64,000 nt of DNA from Hygrocybe punicea (GCA_963556145.1 OY744470.1:1612001-1676000), one strand, 5' to 3'; shown: positions 1-12,580, numbered from the stretch's first letter. A program made the numbers and translations. Notes: generated from the letters alone by a model not told the origin.

Positions 1-200
1 CACCATCAGCAGCGGCAACAACAACGGCAACCACCACCACGACGGCCAGCAGCAGCAGCAGCAGCAATGCCGGCAGCAGCAGCAACAGCGGCAGCGGCAA
101 CGGCAACAGCAGCAGCAGGAGCGCAGCAGCGACGGCGACGGCAGCAGCAGCAGCAGCACCAGCAGTGGGAGCGGCAGCAGCAGCAGCAACAGCACCAGAC
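1..200. repeat. CAG/CGG trinucleotide tract
   Basis: Degenerate (CAG)n with CGG and CAA interruptions. Long ORFs appear in several frames on both strands only because the repeat has no stop codons, so I do not call them genes. A similar tract lies at 49275-49530. Confidence 0.95.
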
Positions 201-221
201 GGCTCCCCCGTAGCCCAACAT

Positions 222-273
222 CCTCGCGAAGCGTAGCGCCGTATCAATTGATACGTGCCTGCCATTCGCGAGG
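222..273. repeat. TCAATTGA hairpin cassette (copy 1)
   Basis: Outer arms CCTCGCGAA (222-230) and TTCGCGAGG (265-273) are exact inverse complements and flank a central palindrome TATCAATTGATA (242-253). The same arrangement recurs in five other hAT elements in the window. Confidence 0.8.
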
Positions 274-587
274 AGAACGGAGCTCAGGGGTGAGCCAACC
301 TCGGTCTGGGGTTCAGACCGCGTCTGAACCCAGACCGAACGCTAAGAGACGGTTCAAAGCCGTTCGGGTCCAGGTTTGGCCATGCGCCAAACCGGACCCG
401 AAGTTCAGTTCGCGGTTCCGCCAAAAAGGGTCGGAACCGGACCGAACTGAACTTCGGCAACACTATTGTGTTTTAATGCACCCATCCAGGCTGCAACAAG
501 TTTTTTCATAGCCAATCTGGTTGTACACAACACCTTAGCACACATCAAAAACCTCAAGTCCATAGGCGTTCACTATCACCACCTCCG

Positions 588-2140
588 GTGGTCCCTAACA
601 ACCCACCTGAGGCTGATTGTGCTATTGTTTCCCAGCCTTCATCGCCTGCCCAAGATTCTGATCATGGCCATCAGCGCAGCCCATATTCATGGCCAGCAGA
701 TGGAGAGTTTGTAGCCAGGCACTCAATTATTGATGGTGGGTTTGATTTTTTTCATTGTGGTGACCGTGAAGCAGCATTAATTTTATTTCTTAACCAGGTA
801 CACCATGTGATGCTGATGGCAACGATTTGCCTGAGAATAGCCCACCACCTCTTATGCCACCAAAGGAGAAAGATGACTATTCTCCTTATGAGTCACGCAC
901 CCATTTCGAAATGGCAGACTTCTTGTATTGGGAGGTCGAAATGTCAGCCAGTAAAATCAACTGGCATATGGAGCTGCTTGCCGCTTTATATCATGAACCT
1001 GGGCCACCATTTGCTGACTCTGAGGACCTTTATGCAACAATCGATGCAACTCCACTTGGAGATCAGCCTTGGAAGTGTTTTGAGGTGGTTTATATGGGCA
1101 ATGTTGAGCCAGAGAACCCACCACCATGGAAAACTGCCACATACAAAGTCTGGCATCGCAATGTACTCCAGGTGATGGAAGCGCAGATCAGGAACCCAGA
1201 TTTTGCAAAGGAGATGGATTATGGCCCAAAACGCATCTACAAGAATACCAAGTGGCAATATACAGACTTGATGTCTGGTAACTGGGCATGAGAACAAGCC
1301 ATAAGTACTCCAAGGTATGCTGCCCCTTGGAGGTTACTCACGAATTTCGCCGCAGGATAAGATTGCCAAAGATCCACAGACACATGGTGCAATGTTTGCA
1401 CCAGTAGTTTTAGGAAGTGATAAAACAACTGTATCTGTCGCTACTGGCCATAACCAATACTACCTCCTCTACGCGTCTCTTGGAGCGGTCCACAACAATG
1501 TTAGGCGGGCTCATCGGAATGCAGTTTCTCCGGTTGGCTTTCTTGCAATTCCGAAGAGTGATTATGGTTCTCATGAATAAGATTAGCTGACTGATGAACT
1601 AACAGCTAACTGTGAATACCAGGATGATGACAATTTTTGTTGCTTCTGCCGAGAACTTTTTCATGCTTCCTTAACACAAATTAACCTCTCACTATGACCG
1701 CACATGACCAAACCACGAGTAACACGTTGTGGTGATGGCCACTACCACCATGTCATCTATGGCCTTGGCCCATACATAGCTGACTACCCCAAGCAAGCAC
1801 TCTTGGCCTGTGTAGTGCAAGGATGGTGTCCGAAGTAAGTGCTACCCAAAAATTGATTTTTCACTTTAACTAATAATTAGTTCAGGTGTCTTGCACCCAC
1901 TGATCAACTTGATTCTGATAACCCTTTTGGCTATCGGTCACATTTGCACACACAGGCACTTCAAGACACATTTGACTTCAAGGATTTGTGGCTGGGGTTC
2001 GGAGTGGTCAGTGATGCATTGGTATGTGTCCAGTTACATATCTGAGTTGGTAGTAATTTGACCACTATTCTGAACAGCCTTTCACGGGGCACTTCCCAGA
2101 TATTCATGAGTTGTTGACACCTGACCTGCCCTACATTCTT
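588..2140 (+). pseudogene. Plavaka-family transposase, decayed fragment
   Basis: Family: Plavaka transposases are basidiomycete DNA transposases of the CACTA-like group. The sequence shows several of their conserved blocks in order: HFEMADFLYWEVEMS near 905, PPFADSEDLYATID near 1005, LGDQPW near 1053, then DLMSGNWA at 1265-1288, KIAKDPQTHGAMF at 1361-1400, VLGSDKTTVSVATG near 1411, VHNNVRRAHRNAV near 1491 and YGLGPYIADYP near 1760, with DIHELLTPDL near 2100. The blocks are spread over three frames, some separated by plausible roughly 50-bp introns and others by real frame breaks, and the C-terminal half beyond about 2140 is missing. It is therefore a non-functional remnant. The family call is from memory of the conserved blocks; a profile search against the Plavaka transposase family would settle it. 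Confidence 0.8.
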
Positions 2141-3420
2141 CGGCCAAGTGTCTGTTCACCACTCTGCCGCCTCCTTTTATTACACCCCAAGTGATGTGTG
2201 TGGTATTGGGGGAATGCACCGTGAGCTCATTCAAGCCACACCAACCTGGTATGGGGGCCCAGGATGCTATGACACCATTTTTATCACAAAGGATCAGGAT
2301 CAAGATGGATTCTGGGGCCTTCACAGGGTTAGGGTCCACCTCTTTTTTTCTTTTTCATACGCAGATGTGGTTTATCCATGTGCTCTTGTCAAATGGTTCG
2401 TTCCACAAGATATTTGCCCATGTGGGCTCACTGGAATGTAGGTGGTTGAGCCCAGCATTGCAAGGGGGCGACATATCATGTCGGTGGTTCATACAGATAC
2501 TATACTGCGAGGGGCAAATTTGATTGGGGTGTATGGTGATCAGCCCCTACCATGTTGATTCTCCTTCCAGAAGACACTGACTGCCTTCCATTCTTACTAT
2601 GTCAACAAATACATAGATCATCATAGTCACGAAATTGCCTATTGATACTCCTGGCTCACTGATCAACTCAAAAGCATGAGTCCAATTGAATAAGCAAAAA
2701 GCATTGGAAAACTTGGGGTAAGTCCAATGATAAAAGCATAAGCTTGATTAAATAAGCACAAAGCTGTGCAAAGCCAAAATAAGAAAGTGTAGATCTACTG
2801 ATGTACCGAAGTATGTTCAGTGACTTGACGTTAAAGACTCACTCACGTGTCAGCTTGTCTATCCTCTACACAGCCAAAACAACCGAACATTGAAACAGTA
2901 TTTTGCAAAAAAGGATCCGTGAGGCTTCGCTGACTGTTTACTAAAGGATACACCAGAGACACAGCACCATCTGAATGGGTGACAGATTTGTGACCGATGT
3001 TAGGTAATATTTAAAATAAACCAATGGATCTGTGAATGGCACAGATGTTGTGACAGATTTGGCATTTGTGTATCCTGTACTGATTGGACTGCCAAATTAT
3101 AAATCTTATTGTGATTCATATTGTAAATCTGTGTTGCAATCGGGTACCTGTCCAGATTTAGACACAAAGATTCAATGTGAAGAATCATCTGTCACATGGT
3201 CCGATTCAACTATCCATTTTAAGTCTGTCGCATATACAGATGTTCTCAAATTTTTTAAATTGGTCCTATTGTACAGGGCTAAACTTTGCTTCTCACACCG
3301 AGTTTAGTACAGATTTTATATTTGTTTCTGAATCTGTCCAACAGTCATATGTAAGTTCTGATTTAGAACCTGTACACTGGACAGATGTGGCAGGCCGATG
3401 ACTGGCCCCTCTCATCTCAT
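2141..3420. other. No gene recognised; degenerate ACAGAT-rich stretch
   Basis: AT-rich sequence after the Plavaka remnant. From about 2950 to 3400 short words related to ACAGATTTG/ACAGATGTT recur in both orientations, which suggests an eroded small element with repeat-built ends. I could not define terminal repeats or a target duplication. Short ORFs here look random. Confidence 0.4.
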
Positions 3421-4659
3421 CAGTACCCCGCTGAGTGGGCCATTGTTATGTGAATGTTTGTTTCACCAAGAATTACCGGAGTTGACTTTGTTCAGGTATC
3501 TTCTTGTTGTTCGTGGGTTTTAGAAATCCAATTAACCTATCCAAAACAAGGGTTGTTGAAGGTATATGTATTGTATGAGTCAATAGAACTGGAACAGTGA
3601 GGTCTCTTCAATAAGAAGTGAGACTTTGAGGAATGATTGATAAGCATGATGTACTGGAAATACTAATATTCACTACTGGAATATACAATGTGAACTAATG
3701 AATACTGATAACAATATTCACCAGCTTAATATGAATTTGTTTTGGCTACAGGGCCTATTCAATCAAGAGTATCTCTGGGTATTATAATATCTGACTTAAA
3801 TCCGAAGCTTCAAACGCACATTGGCTACTAGTTCAGGGATATCTTTAATACCTTTTGAATACTCTGTTTTGTTTAGGATGAAACCTTAACCTTAGAAATG
3901 TATGTAGCTGACTAATGCTGACTAATGAATTGATTGGACTGAGTGAACTGAGTGAATTCTCTTTGCTGACAAAGGGAACTCAAAGAAGACTAGAATAAGA
4001 GTGAACTGGAGTGGATTACAAGCACTAGCTACAACAATGAGTGACTATTAGTACTAATAGAATGAGGGAACACACTGTGTGAACCAAGACTAAGACTGAC
4101 TACTGATTGGTGAGGGGGGAAATCCTACTGACTAATGGAATTTGGGGGCCCTATTTATACTGTTGGAGAACAATGGGGGACTGAGAACAATGGGAAAGTG
4201 AGAACAATGAGACTGAGTCATGAGAACAATGGATGGCATCAAAGAGGCTGTGAACAATGGGCTCTATCTCCATTAGGACTTTTAGAACAATGGACAGTTC
4301 AGAACAATAGAACTTCATTGTACTTATATAATCAAGCTATCACAATCACTCTCTGATGCATCCTATCTTATCACTATCTTATCATCCTCTTGTTCACATC
4401 TTATCTAATCACTTCCCATTATCTAGTTGAGCCGCTTTTGATCAATACAAGTAAACAAGATTTATAATCAATCCATTACGGTAAGAGTACTAGTTGTGTC
4501 TGTCTTCTTGCATGCGCAATGCAGAGAAATATATAATAAATACTAATGAGTGGGGGATGTGCCTCTGTGCACTATACATAAACGGCTAGGTCTGGGCATT
4601 GCTAGTGAAGCCATGATAAATAATATGTAGGTAAGCATATATGTTATTTATGTCCATTC
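3421..4659. other. AT-rich stretch, possible eroded LTR
   Basis: No coding signal. The stretch holds an array of AGAACAATGG-like words (4165-4310) and, at about 4425-4440, AGTTGAGCCGCTTTT, nearly the same as AGTTGCGCCGCTTTT inside the copia LTR at 47.4 kb. That fits a decayed copia LTR, but no termini or target duplication were found. Confidence 0.3.
4165..4310 (+). repeat. Interspersed AGAACAATGG-type decamer array
   Basis: About seven copies of (G)AGAACAATGG or close variants at irregular 15-35 bp spacing. Irregular spacing with a conserved word is more like clustered protein-binding sites than a simple tandem repeat. Confidence 0.6.
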
Positions 4660-5959
4660 TAGTGTTGGGGAAGTTTGGTCTCAGACCGACCCAAACCCGG
4701 TTTAGACCGAACCGAAACCGCCGGTTTCGGTTTCGGTTTGGGAAATTTCGGCTGAGACCGAACCGTTCAGTCTCCGGTTTGGAGATTTGGCTGCGGGCCG
4801 AAACGGTTTCAAACTCAGTTTGAACCGCAAACCGACAGTCCAAAGTCCGCTACATGGCTGACTTCGAAAGTCACCCAAATTCACCAACCCCACCAACAAC
4901 ACCCCCGATATACTCCAAATGAAGATGATGGAGCACCCGAGGTTGACAAAACGGGCGGCGGGGTACTCCCTGCCGCCCGCGTATGTTTTTTATTTTTATT
5001 TATTCGAACTTAACTAACGCATTTACAAATTGCACCACCATGGCCGCCACCACCACCACCACCACCACCACCACCACCACCACGACAACGACCATGACAA
5101 CGGCAATGACAATGGCGATGGTTACAACCACCGTCAACGCCACGCCAGACGCACCAACAGCAACGCCCACGGCCCACCCCCAGCCCCACGCCAAACGCGT
5201 TCAAAACGCGCGCCAAATGTACGTGAATGGGGTGGAGTCAACAAGGTGGAAGAGCAGCAGGGTGGTGCATCCACCCCGCTCCTTCATGGTATGTACCTTT
5301 ATTCATTTTTCACTGATTTATTCGTCCATTATAGAACGCGGCACCGTACCACCACCACCACACAACACTAACACCACCGAGGAAGGCCAACGTGGGTCAA
5401 CCTGGCCATCGTCGTGTACAACGCGTATGATGCGTCCGGACACCCTCGCGAAGAGGCTCCTATGCCACCACCACCACGCGTCTGCCGAAAACAACCAAAG
5501 CGGCCCAGCCGTCGTCGCGTGCACAACACGTATGACGCGTGGGGCACCACCACCACCACCACCACCACCATCACGTGTCCACCGAAAAGGGCCAATGCGG
5601 TCAACCCACATCACATGTACAATGCGTGTGACGTGTGGGGACACCCATGGAGAAGCCCGCGTGCGGCTCAATGCCGGCGCAGGGTGTGCCAGCACCCCAG
5701 CACCCCAATCTCACCTCGCAAACAGGCTGGCCACGTCAATTGACGTGCGCAGCACTGTTGCGAGGTCAGAATGGTGCAGGGGCACTGAGCACTAGCGGTC
5801 CACGGTTCAGACCGCGTTTGGACTGAAACCGAACCGATGCAAACGGTTTGCATCGGTTTTGGTCTGGTTTGGGGACTTTGGGTGGAAAACCGGACCATTC
5901 GGTTTCCGGTTTGGGCAAAAAGGCCCCAAATCGGACCAAACCGAACTTCCCCAACACTA
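4660..5959. mobile_element. Non-autonomous hAT element A (1.3 kb)
   Basis: Ends TAGTGTTGGGGAAGTT / AACTTCCCCAACACTA are inverse complements, and the element is flanked by a perfect 8-bp target duplication GTCCATTC (4652-4659 and 5960-5967), the hAT hallmark. The subterminal zones are built of CCGAACCGAAACCGG-type repeats. The interior has a CAC/CCA tract (about 5034-5085) giving long low-complexity ORFs in two frames but no transposase. A second copy in reverse orientation lies at 38025-39280. Confidence 0.93.
5714..5765. repeat. TCAATTGA hairpin cassette (copy 2)
   Basis: Arms CCTCGCAA and TTGCGAGG around ACGTCAATTGACGT (5733-5746), inside hAT element A. Confidence 0.75.
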
Positions 5960-6235
5960 GTCCATTCACTGGCATGCATAATATGGAAATGCATAAAATG
6001 GGTACTAATGAGTGTAGGTGTGCATCCATAGTCTTGCACTTAAATATTTAAGTCTGTGGTCCGACGGTAAACCCATGACATTACACCCAAAACCATTTGG
6101 GGTCATGACATTGTCAGGATGTGAAGTCGAACACAATAATGACTCATGCCACTGACGGTTAGTGTCATCAACCAAGGAGACTCTGACTGAGCTCACGTTT
6201 CATGGAAAGTTTTAGGAAATGTGTCAATTACAGAT

Positions 6236-8610
6236 CTACCTATACATTTTGTTTCCAACTTTGCGTGACCGCCCGAGCAAGTCACTACGGGTTATATTGT
6301 GTTTTTGTGATGATGAGCATTGAAAAACCACATCAGAATTGCAAATGCTTACCAAACAAAAAATAGGCACAGCTGAAGGCACCTCCAGGAATGGATGATA
6401 TGCTGTTGTACGTGTTTTATACCAATCATCGTTGTACCAGTTGCAAGGTAATTTTCGGGCTGATGGGTTGTTGTGGTCAGTCTTGGTGGCCATGTAGATT
6501 CGAGGAATTGGTTTATTGCTGGCAGCAGACATCAAGCATTCATCAGCGACCACCTTTTCATATGTGTCAATGGCTTCAAAGAGGGTGGTGATGGTGGGAT
6601 TAATCCAAGGCAATGCAATCCGACGTAAAGTCTTGTTTCATGATTGCGATGGGGAATCGGTTTCGTCACCGCTCATTCCATGAAGGTCGAGTTTTTGTAA
6701 AATTTGTTGGATTTCAACCCATGCAGGATGATCAGTTCCCTTCTGTTCAAGGACAGTACATTTCTGCTGATCATAAAGCTAGAAGACAGGTGTCAGATGG
6801 CCGTCATCCAATATTTGGTGAGCTTACTCCTTTTCTGCAAGAGATCATCCTATCCCTTTGCTTCTGTTGTACGTCAGCCTGGCACTTATCATTTTGGGCT
6901 TTCGTGAGCTCCACTTCGTTCATCATTTGCTCTCTGGACAACCGTTTGGCTTCACGGTATGTATGACTGAGTTTTCTGAGGCAAAGACCTCGCATGTGCT
7001 CAATCTCCATCGTATCAGCATGATACTGAAAATTTGGATATTTGCCATCCTTGACCTCTTTCAGAAAGCCAATGACAAGCAGTCCTATCGCTTCTTGATT
7101 CCACTTTGCGAGTTTGAGTGATTGATGCCAGTCTAATTGAAGAGGCTTAGACATGTCCGGTCCACCTTCGCCATCTTCCTCAAACAGTTTGACTTCTGCT
7201 TCGGATGGAGACTCAGGAACACCGGCCTTTCGCCCTGGTAGAACCTTATCTCAAAGATAATCGCGCAGCTTGCTCTTCACGAGACAGGTCAATAATTTGA
7301 CCAGATAGGCAGCTTTGCACAACGTACATGCAACAAGTTTTCATTTTTACCCTGGTGGCCGCGTTTTCCATGCATGGACAACCTGCTCTTCCTTAGCAAT
7401 AATTCCACTTCGCTTTCATCACTGTTACCGGTCAATTCATTGTCAAACATTTTTGAATCCAACTTGTGGTGGGAAGTTCCAGCAGTTGACGAGAGTGACA
7501 ACGCGATTGCTTCTTTAACAGCAGGCTGAATGAGGGCTATTGATTGATCAACAGTCACCTTGAGCAAGTCCTGCCACTCTGAGGTGGATGGTGGTGTGGA
7601 TTGCTTGTAGGACAAAACCTCAACCTGGAGCTTCTCCATGGCAACTTTGAGGGGTTGGATATTGTTTTGCACAAGGTGACCAATGGTCTTCTGTAAAGCA
7701 CCATTGATAATGGATGCAACATGCTTGTTCACGAGGGAAACAAGGTTGTCTTTGACAGCTGCCTTGACTGATGCTCTTGAGTCGGGACAAGCGGTGTAGT
7801 GATTCTCATGATCAGGCCCACATTTACGCTTAATGGGAGGCTGTGATGTGCAATCAAGGTCCATCATGTCTGCAGACGAGGGTTGCTGTGTTGACCACTG
7901 TTCCTGGGCGTGTGAAGATGTGGAGCCCTAAATTTGAGGCAGGAGAGGTTCGTTCGCCTGGGTTTGGGTCTGGGATGACACATTGAATAGCTCCGGAGGC
8001 ACATAAGGGAGGAGAGGTTTGCTTGCCTGTGCCTGGGTCTGGGTCTGGGATGACACATTCAATAACTCCGGGAGCATGTAATCAATGGGGATGTGTTGGA
8101 GCGTGAAACTATGCTGTGTAGAGACGCTGTGTTGGAGCACCAACTACTCCAGGAGTACATAACAAGCAGATGCATTTTGGATTATGGCAAGCTGAGGATG
8201 CTGTGGAAGATCTTGGCCATGTTGGGGCACCGAATGATAAGCAGATGCTTGCTGGAAGGTGGGATGCTGGTCGACAAGTTGGGGTGCTGGACCAGATGGC
8301 TTGCTGGAAACAACAGGTGGTGTAATGGGCTGGTCATCATGTCGTGGAGATGAAATTGACTGCGACAATCACTGAGGTAGTTGGTGCTCGTCTGACAGGT
8401 GTAAGGTGATCTTGTCCAAGGACAGGGGACGGACACCCGGCCGAGTTTCTGAAGTTGACTGCTCCAGGGTTTGAGACTGTTCAGGGAGTGAAGGATTGTC
8501 TCGGATTGCAGAACTTGATGGATCCATAGGGACTGTGGAATGAGTTTGAGGCGTCGTGGCCTCACTTGTGGGCAAAGACGTTGTCGTTTGCTGAACGTAA
8601 GAATGTTCAT
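6236..8610 (-). pseudogene. Uncharacterised basidiomycete gene family member, probably broken
   Basis: Read right to left this is a multi-exon gene. The N-terminal part (about 8610-7870) is Ser/Pro/Gln-rich and contains a roughly 24-residue tandem duplication (PELLNVSSQTQTQA, about 8060-7930). A 192-residue helical segment follows (7867-7289), then a basic block (7154-6804) with LDWHQSLKLAKWNQEA, then LDLHGMSGDETDSP near 6690 and LPCNWYNDDWYKTRT near 6450. The GMSxDExD and LPxNWYxxxW words recall an abundant, functionally unknown family that is often transposon-linked in mushroom genomes; this is my recollection, not a search result. Frame changes without obvious introns (for example near 6790) suggest decay. 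Function unknown. Confidence 0.5.
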
Positions 8611-8619
8611 TCTAAATGA

Positions 8620-9822
8620 CGATCTTGCCCATCAAAAAGAGGGCGCACCTCGTCAACGAGGATATTGTAGGCGTTGTTGTCTTGGACCTGCTGAGCTTTA
8701 ACAAATTGGGGATAGGAAGAAATGGTTCCCCTCATGCTCGTGCTCTGTTCAAATACACCACGGTGATTTTCGACAGTGGGGGTGCGGTATGGAAAGAGAC
8801 TATGCAGCTAATTGACAAAATTAGTGACATTGGTCACTGAATATGTTCCGGCGCAGTAACCGACTTACTCGGTCCCGAATGCTGCATTTGGCCATCTTAG
8901 TAGGTGATGAAGGATGGAGTAAGAAATTGTTAAAGAGCTTCTCGTCGACTTAAGTATCCATCCCGAGGGCTCTGAGTAAAGGCTCGGAAACGCAGGTCGT
9001 TACATAGATACCTAAATTGACAATCATTGTTAGAGAGCCCAAACCTCACAGGCAGGAGTACCTCTAAATTCAAACAATAAACACAAAGTGACTCATTCTC
9101 TCATTTGGCTGTTTCTTTCAATTATTATTGTTGTACAGTACCATACCCTTCAGCGGAACTTCAACTATGAGGATGCTCAAAATGATGGTGACAGTATCTA
9201 AACAAGAGGGAAGTGCTCACATGCGCACCATGCTTTGGCTTTGTGGTGAATTGAATGGCAATCAATCAGTGCTTGAAATTGGCACCAGTGATTCAAGCTG
9301 CTCACGCATGAAAACCAAATGGAGTTCAAATATATCTCCGTTCACTATAAGAGGCAAGGCCCGTTCATCCATCTCTTCTTCCCACTCCATGTCCACAACT
9401 CGTCCACAAATATCTGCCAGGCTCATGCTCATTCCAAGTAGGGTCCAAGTAGGGTAGAAAATATGTACTTGCACACAATACTGAGCAAATAATTGTGTCA
9501 TTGTGGGTCACAATAATTACAGGATATTCAGTGCATTGAGTCAGCTATCTCTGAGGAGCAAGCACATCCAATATAAACTCTGAGCGAATAATTATGTCAA
9601 GGTAGTAACGACGGTGGAACAAAAGGGCTAATCGGTAGATTGGTCTTGAGTCATGACTCTTCGTTCGTCACTGTCAATCTCATCCACCCAAGTCATTGAG
9701 GTGACACATCTTCGATCACGGCCATTGTTTTTGTTATCTGTGAATATCGGTATCCACCCCATTTCTCGGAAACAATAGGTAGAGGGACACTATTCACCAC
9801 ATAACACTACATAACAGCGAAG
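8620..9822. other. No gene recognised
   Basis: Only short unrelated ORFs, no terminal repeats, no clear tandem repeat. Nothing I can support. Confidence 0.4.
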
Positions 9823-10438
9823 ATGACCTGTGGTTTTTTTCAGTTTGTGATGTTTGATCAATGCCATGACCTACCCATGCTCTCAGATGATGTACAGGAA
9901 GGATTCGAGGTAAGCGTGAATGACCAACTGCTGACCAACCGACACATTAACCATCTGCAGGATCACCACTATGTTACCGCACTCTCACATGATGTACAGG
10001 AAGGACTTGAAGTAAGTATGAATGATCAATCCGCTGACCAACCGACACATTAACAGTGTGCAGGACATCCCTGCGCCCTTGAATGATGTGCATCACAGAT
10101 TTGTGGTAAGCTTGAACAATCAATCTCCCGACCAACTGACATATCAACACAGACATCCCTGCACTCTTGAACAATGTGCAGGACATATTTGAGGTAAGCG
10201 TGATGATGAATATATCGACCAACTGACACCCTTACAATATGCAGGATAACAGTGGGGGCTCCATTGTCCCGTTCCTGACAAGTGGCGTTTGGTGTGCCGC
10301 AAACGTTTCACGACATAGTTACAACCATGAGGACCTGTACCTTGTCAGTGTCGTTCCTGGACCAGATGATTCTTTGCATGATGAAATAGATCATTTCCTC
10401 TCAACCCTCGTGGTGCTTGCAAACTGCTTAGAGTAGAC
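9823..10438 (+). pseudogene. CACTA/Tnp2-like transposase fragment with tandem exon-intron units
   Basis: The last exon (10245-10436) encodes HEDLYLVSVVPGPDDSLHDE..HFLSTLVVLAN, which resembles the conserved IIPGP-x-HFLxPLV block of CACTA-type fungal transposases. Upstream are four introns of 51, 52, 47 and 51 bp (9910-9960, 10012-10063, 10106-10152, 10194-10244) that resemble each other: GTAAGYNTGAA..., then GACCAACYGACA..., then CAG. They separate small exons of 51, 42 and 41 nt with related products (DVQEGFE, DVQEGLE, NDVHHRFV). The 41-nt exon implies a one-base frame slip. Fragment, function lost. Confidence 0.5.
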
Positions 10439-10654
10439 CTCGGAAGATTGGTGATCAAGTGGAGCTCCACTTACTTTTGTTTGATGTTTGATATTTACAA
10501 TGTATCGTGTTTGACATTCTAATGATAACCCCTCCTCAGGCAACACCAACAATCCATCCTAACACAACATTGACAATCCCTCGTGCAACCTTTCAACAAC
10601 GCCAAGCTCTGCCAACGTTATGCCCAGATTGGGTGTGGGAATAACTGGATTTAA

Positions 10655-10852
10655 ACTCCATCATGATGTTATACCGAAAATTGGCGTGTGGGCAGTACAA
10701 TCAGATTGACATAAGAGTATCTGAATGACATGAGAATGATCTACCAGTGAGTACTTATCAACTCATGATGTTATATGGAATTGACAGGTGGGCAGTACAG
10801 TCAGATTGACATGAGAGTATCTGAATGACATGAGAATGATCTACTGGTGAGT
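10655..10852. repeat. Tandem duplication, unit about 100 bp
   Basis: Two adjacent units share TCATGATGTTATA, GTGGGCAGTACA, CAGATTGACAT and GAGTATCTGAATGACATGAG in the same order. They lie immediately upstream of the Harbinger transposase and may be part of its 5' region. Confidence 0.75.
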
Positions 10853-12084
10853 ATGTATCAATTTATGGCTGCTTATCAGCCACTTATTAGCTTTTCTCCT
10901 CCCTCAATGCCAGGCTCAAGTGAAAATACCAACAGTGACAAAAGCTCGAGTAGTAGTCAGGGATCTAGATTTGCGAGTATTCCTGGGCAGATCCAACGGC
11001 GACAACAACAACTTCAAGATCTGGCTGTTATTGTGGCTTCGATGATCAATGTCGTCATTGAGTAACATGTCTCCCCACATTACGACGAAATCCCGTATTA
11101 TACGTCAATACTCAAAGGTGAAGCCTGGGTTGTGGAGTTGCTCACTGGCCATCCACTTCGCATTCAATGTGAATTGGGTGTCTGGAAGCATGTGTTCATT
11201 CACCTCGCTCAATCTCTGTGACACCATGGCTCTAATGACTCCACAGATGTCAAACTCGAAGAGCAACTTGCCATCTTCTTGTACACCTGTGTTATGGGTT
11301 TATCTTCTCCCCATGTGGGTGAAAGATTCCAGCAACCACCTTCAACCATTGCGATGTATGTTTTTTTTTGCAATGAAGTGATGTATCTGATACCGAAAAT
11401 TCAGGTACTTCAAGTTGATGCTGTTTTATTTCTCCTCCCCTCCATTCTATACTGAGTATGTTCAACTACCATTATTGGATGATCCCACTCTGCCAACCAT
11501 CACCAATGATCCTAAATATTTCCCCTTCTTTATGGGTGCGCTTGGTGCAATTGACGGCACTCACATCAATTGTTCTCCTTCTGCGTCTGAACGACAGGCA
11601 ATGTAGGTTGACACAAAACTGCTTTGCAGCATGTTCATTCGACCTTCGATTCCTGTACATTCTGAGTGGCTGGGAGGGATCTACAGCAGATGCTGCCATG
11701 TGGAATGATGTGCATCTTGTCAATTTTCGTGTACCTCCTGGCCAATATTACCTTGTGGATGGGGAGTTTGTGTCGTGTGACTAGTGTATTGCATGGGTAC
11801 ATGAACCTGTGCGGGTTTTTCCCATGGGTAGGCCCGGGTATGGGTTTTCACGGGATAGCTCACAGGTACTGTCACGGTCCTGTGACATATGATTTCCTTC
11901 AACAACAATGATGAGCACAACGAAACGACAACGAAATGGCAATAGACACAGGTAGGAGACGACGGAAACAGCAGGTATGTCAATTTTTTTACTTTTTATA
12001 TTATACAAACTAATTCAATGACAATAACGGCAAACCATGACAGCAGGTCCCCACCCCCGTGTCTCGTTCACACCCCCGCTAACA

Positions 12085-12126
12085 CCTCGCAAACGGCACA
12101 CCAATGTCAGTGTGCCGTTTGTGAGG
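12085..12126. repeat. 17-bp inverted repeat
   Basis: CCTCGCAAACGGCACAC (12085-12101) and GTGTGCCGTTTGTGAGG (12110-12126) pair with one mismatch over an 8-bp loop. It is a variant of the hairpin cassette lacking the TCAATTGA core. Confidence 0.8.
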
Positions 12127-12243
12127 TTACAGGAACCACAATTGCACGCCCCCACCCCCCACTAAAACCTCACGAGTGGCACTCCTGTGCCATTCATGAG
12201 GTTCCTGGCACCAGTGCCCAGGTCCCCACCCCCCTGGCCAACA

Positions 12244-12296
12244 CCTCGCAAGTATGCAACCCCAACGTCAATTGACGTTGGGCTGCATTCGCAAGG
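12244..12296. repeat. TCAATTGA hairpin cassette (copy 3)
   Basis: Arms CCTCGCAA and TTCGCAAGG around AACGTCAATTGACGTT (12264-12279), in hAT element H. Confidence 0.75.
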
Positions 12297-12422
12297 TTGC
12301 AGGGGGTTCGAGACCTCACCGGTGACACCTCACCAGCACCCCACCACATTGTGGTGGGATACCCCCAGGTAACTAGGCGTACCCAGACCCATACCCACCA
12401 GAACCCGTACCCATCGCCACGG

Positions 12423-12580
12423 TGTAGTAGTTGTGCCTGGTCAGTCACGTGATCAGGTTCCCACGGTTTGACCTAGTCAGTAGCCTTCCAGATGTAGTAG
12501 TCAGTCCATCCTTCCTATCCAGTCAACCTTTCCCTCGAGTCCTGCGTGAGCCCCCAGAGTGGTACCTCAGTACCACTCCA
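12423..12580 (+). repeat. Solo LTR of the small retroelement, in hAT H
   Basis: 158 bp, starting TGTAGTAGTTGTGCC and ending ACCACTCCA (TG...CA), flanked by a 4-bp duplication ACGG (12419-12422 and 12581-12584). It shares TCACGTGA, GTCAGTAG and GTAGTCAGT words with the two LTRs at 53444 and 55054. It sits 74 bp from the right end of element H, nearly the same place as in the 50-55 kb hAT. Confidence 0.75.

Larger units (their letters stand above)
1..465. mobile_element. Right part of a non-autonomous hAT element (cut by window start)
   Basis: The right end reads ...CCGAACTTCGG-like repeats and finishes in CGGCAACACTA at 465, the inverse of a TAGTGTTGCCG hAT terminus. Internally it carries a CAG tract and a segment at about 190-275 that closely matches 49525-49612 inside another hAT element. 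The left end and hence the TSD are outside the window, so the superfamily call rests on the terminal motif and the shared interior. Confidence 0.7.

Noticed and set aside
1..465. Zinc-finger or cysteine-rich small protein on the minus strand
   Set aside because: Poly-Cys reading of a CAG tract inside a hAT end.
4983..5795. 270-codon ORF with poly-Thr and an alternative poly-His ORF in hAT A
   Set aside because: A product of the CAC repeat. The sister element B keeps a different frame open, so neither frame is under consistent coding constraint as far as I can see.
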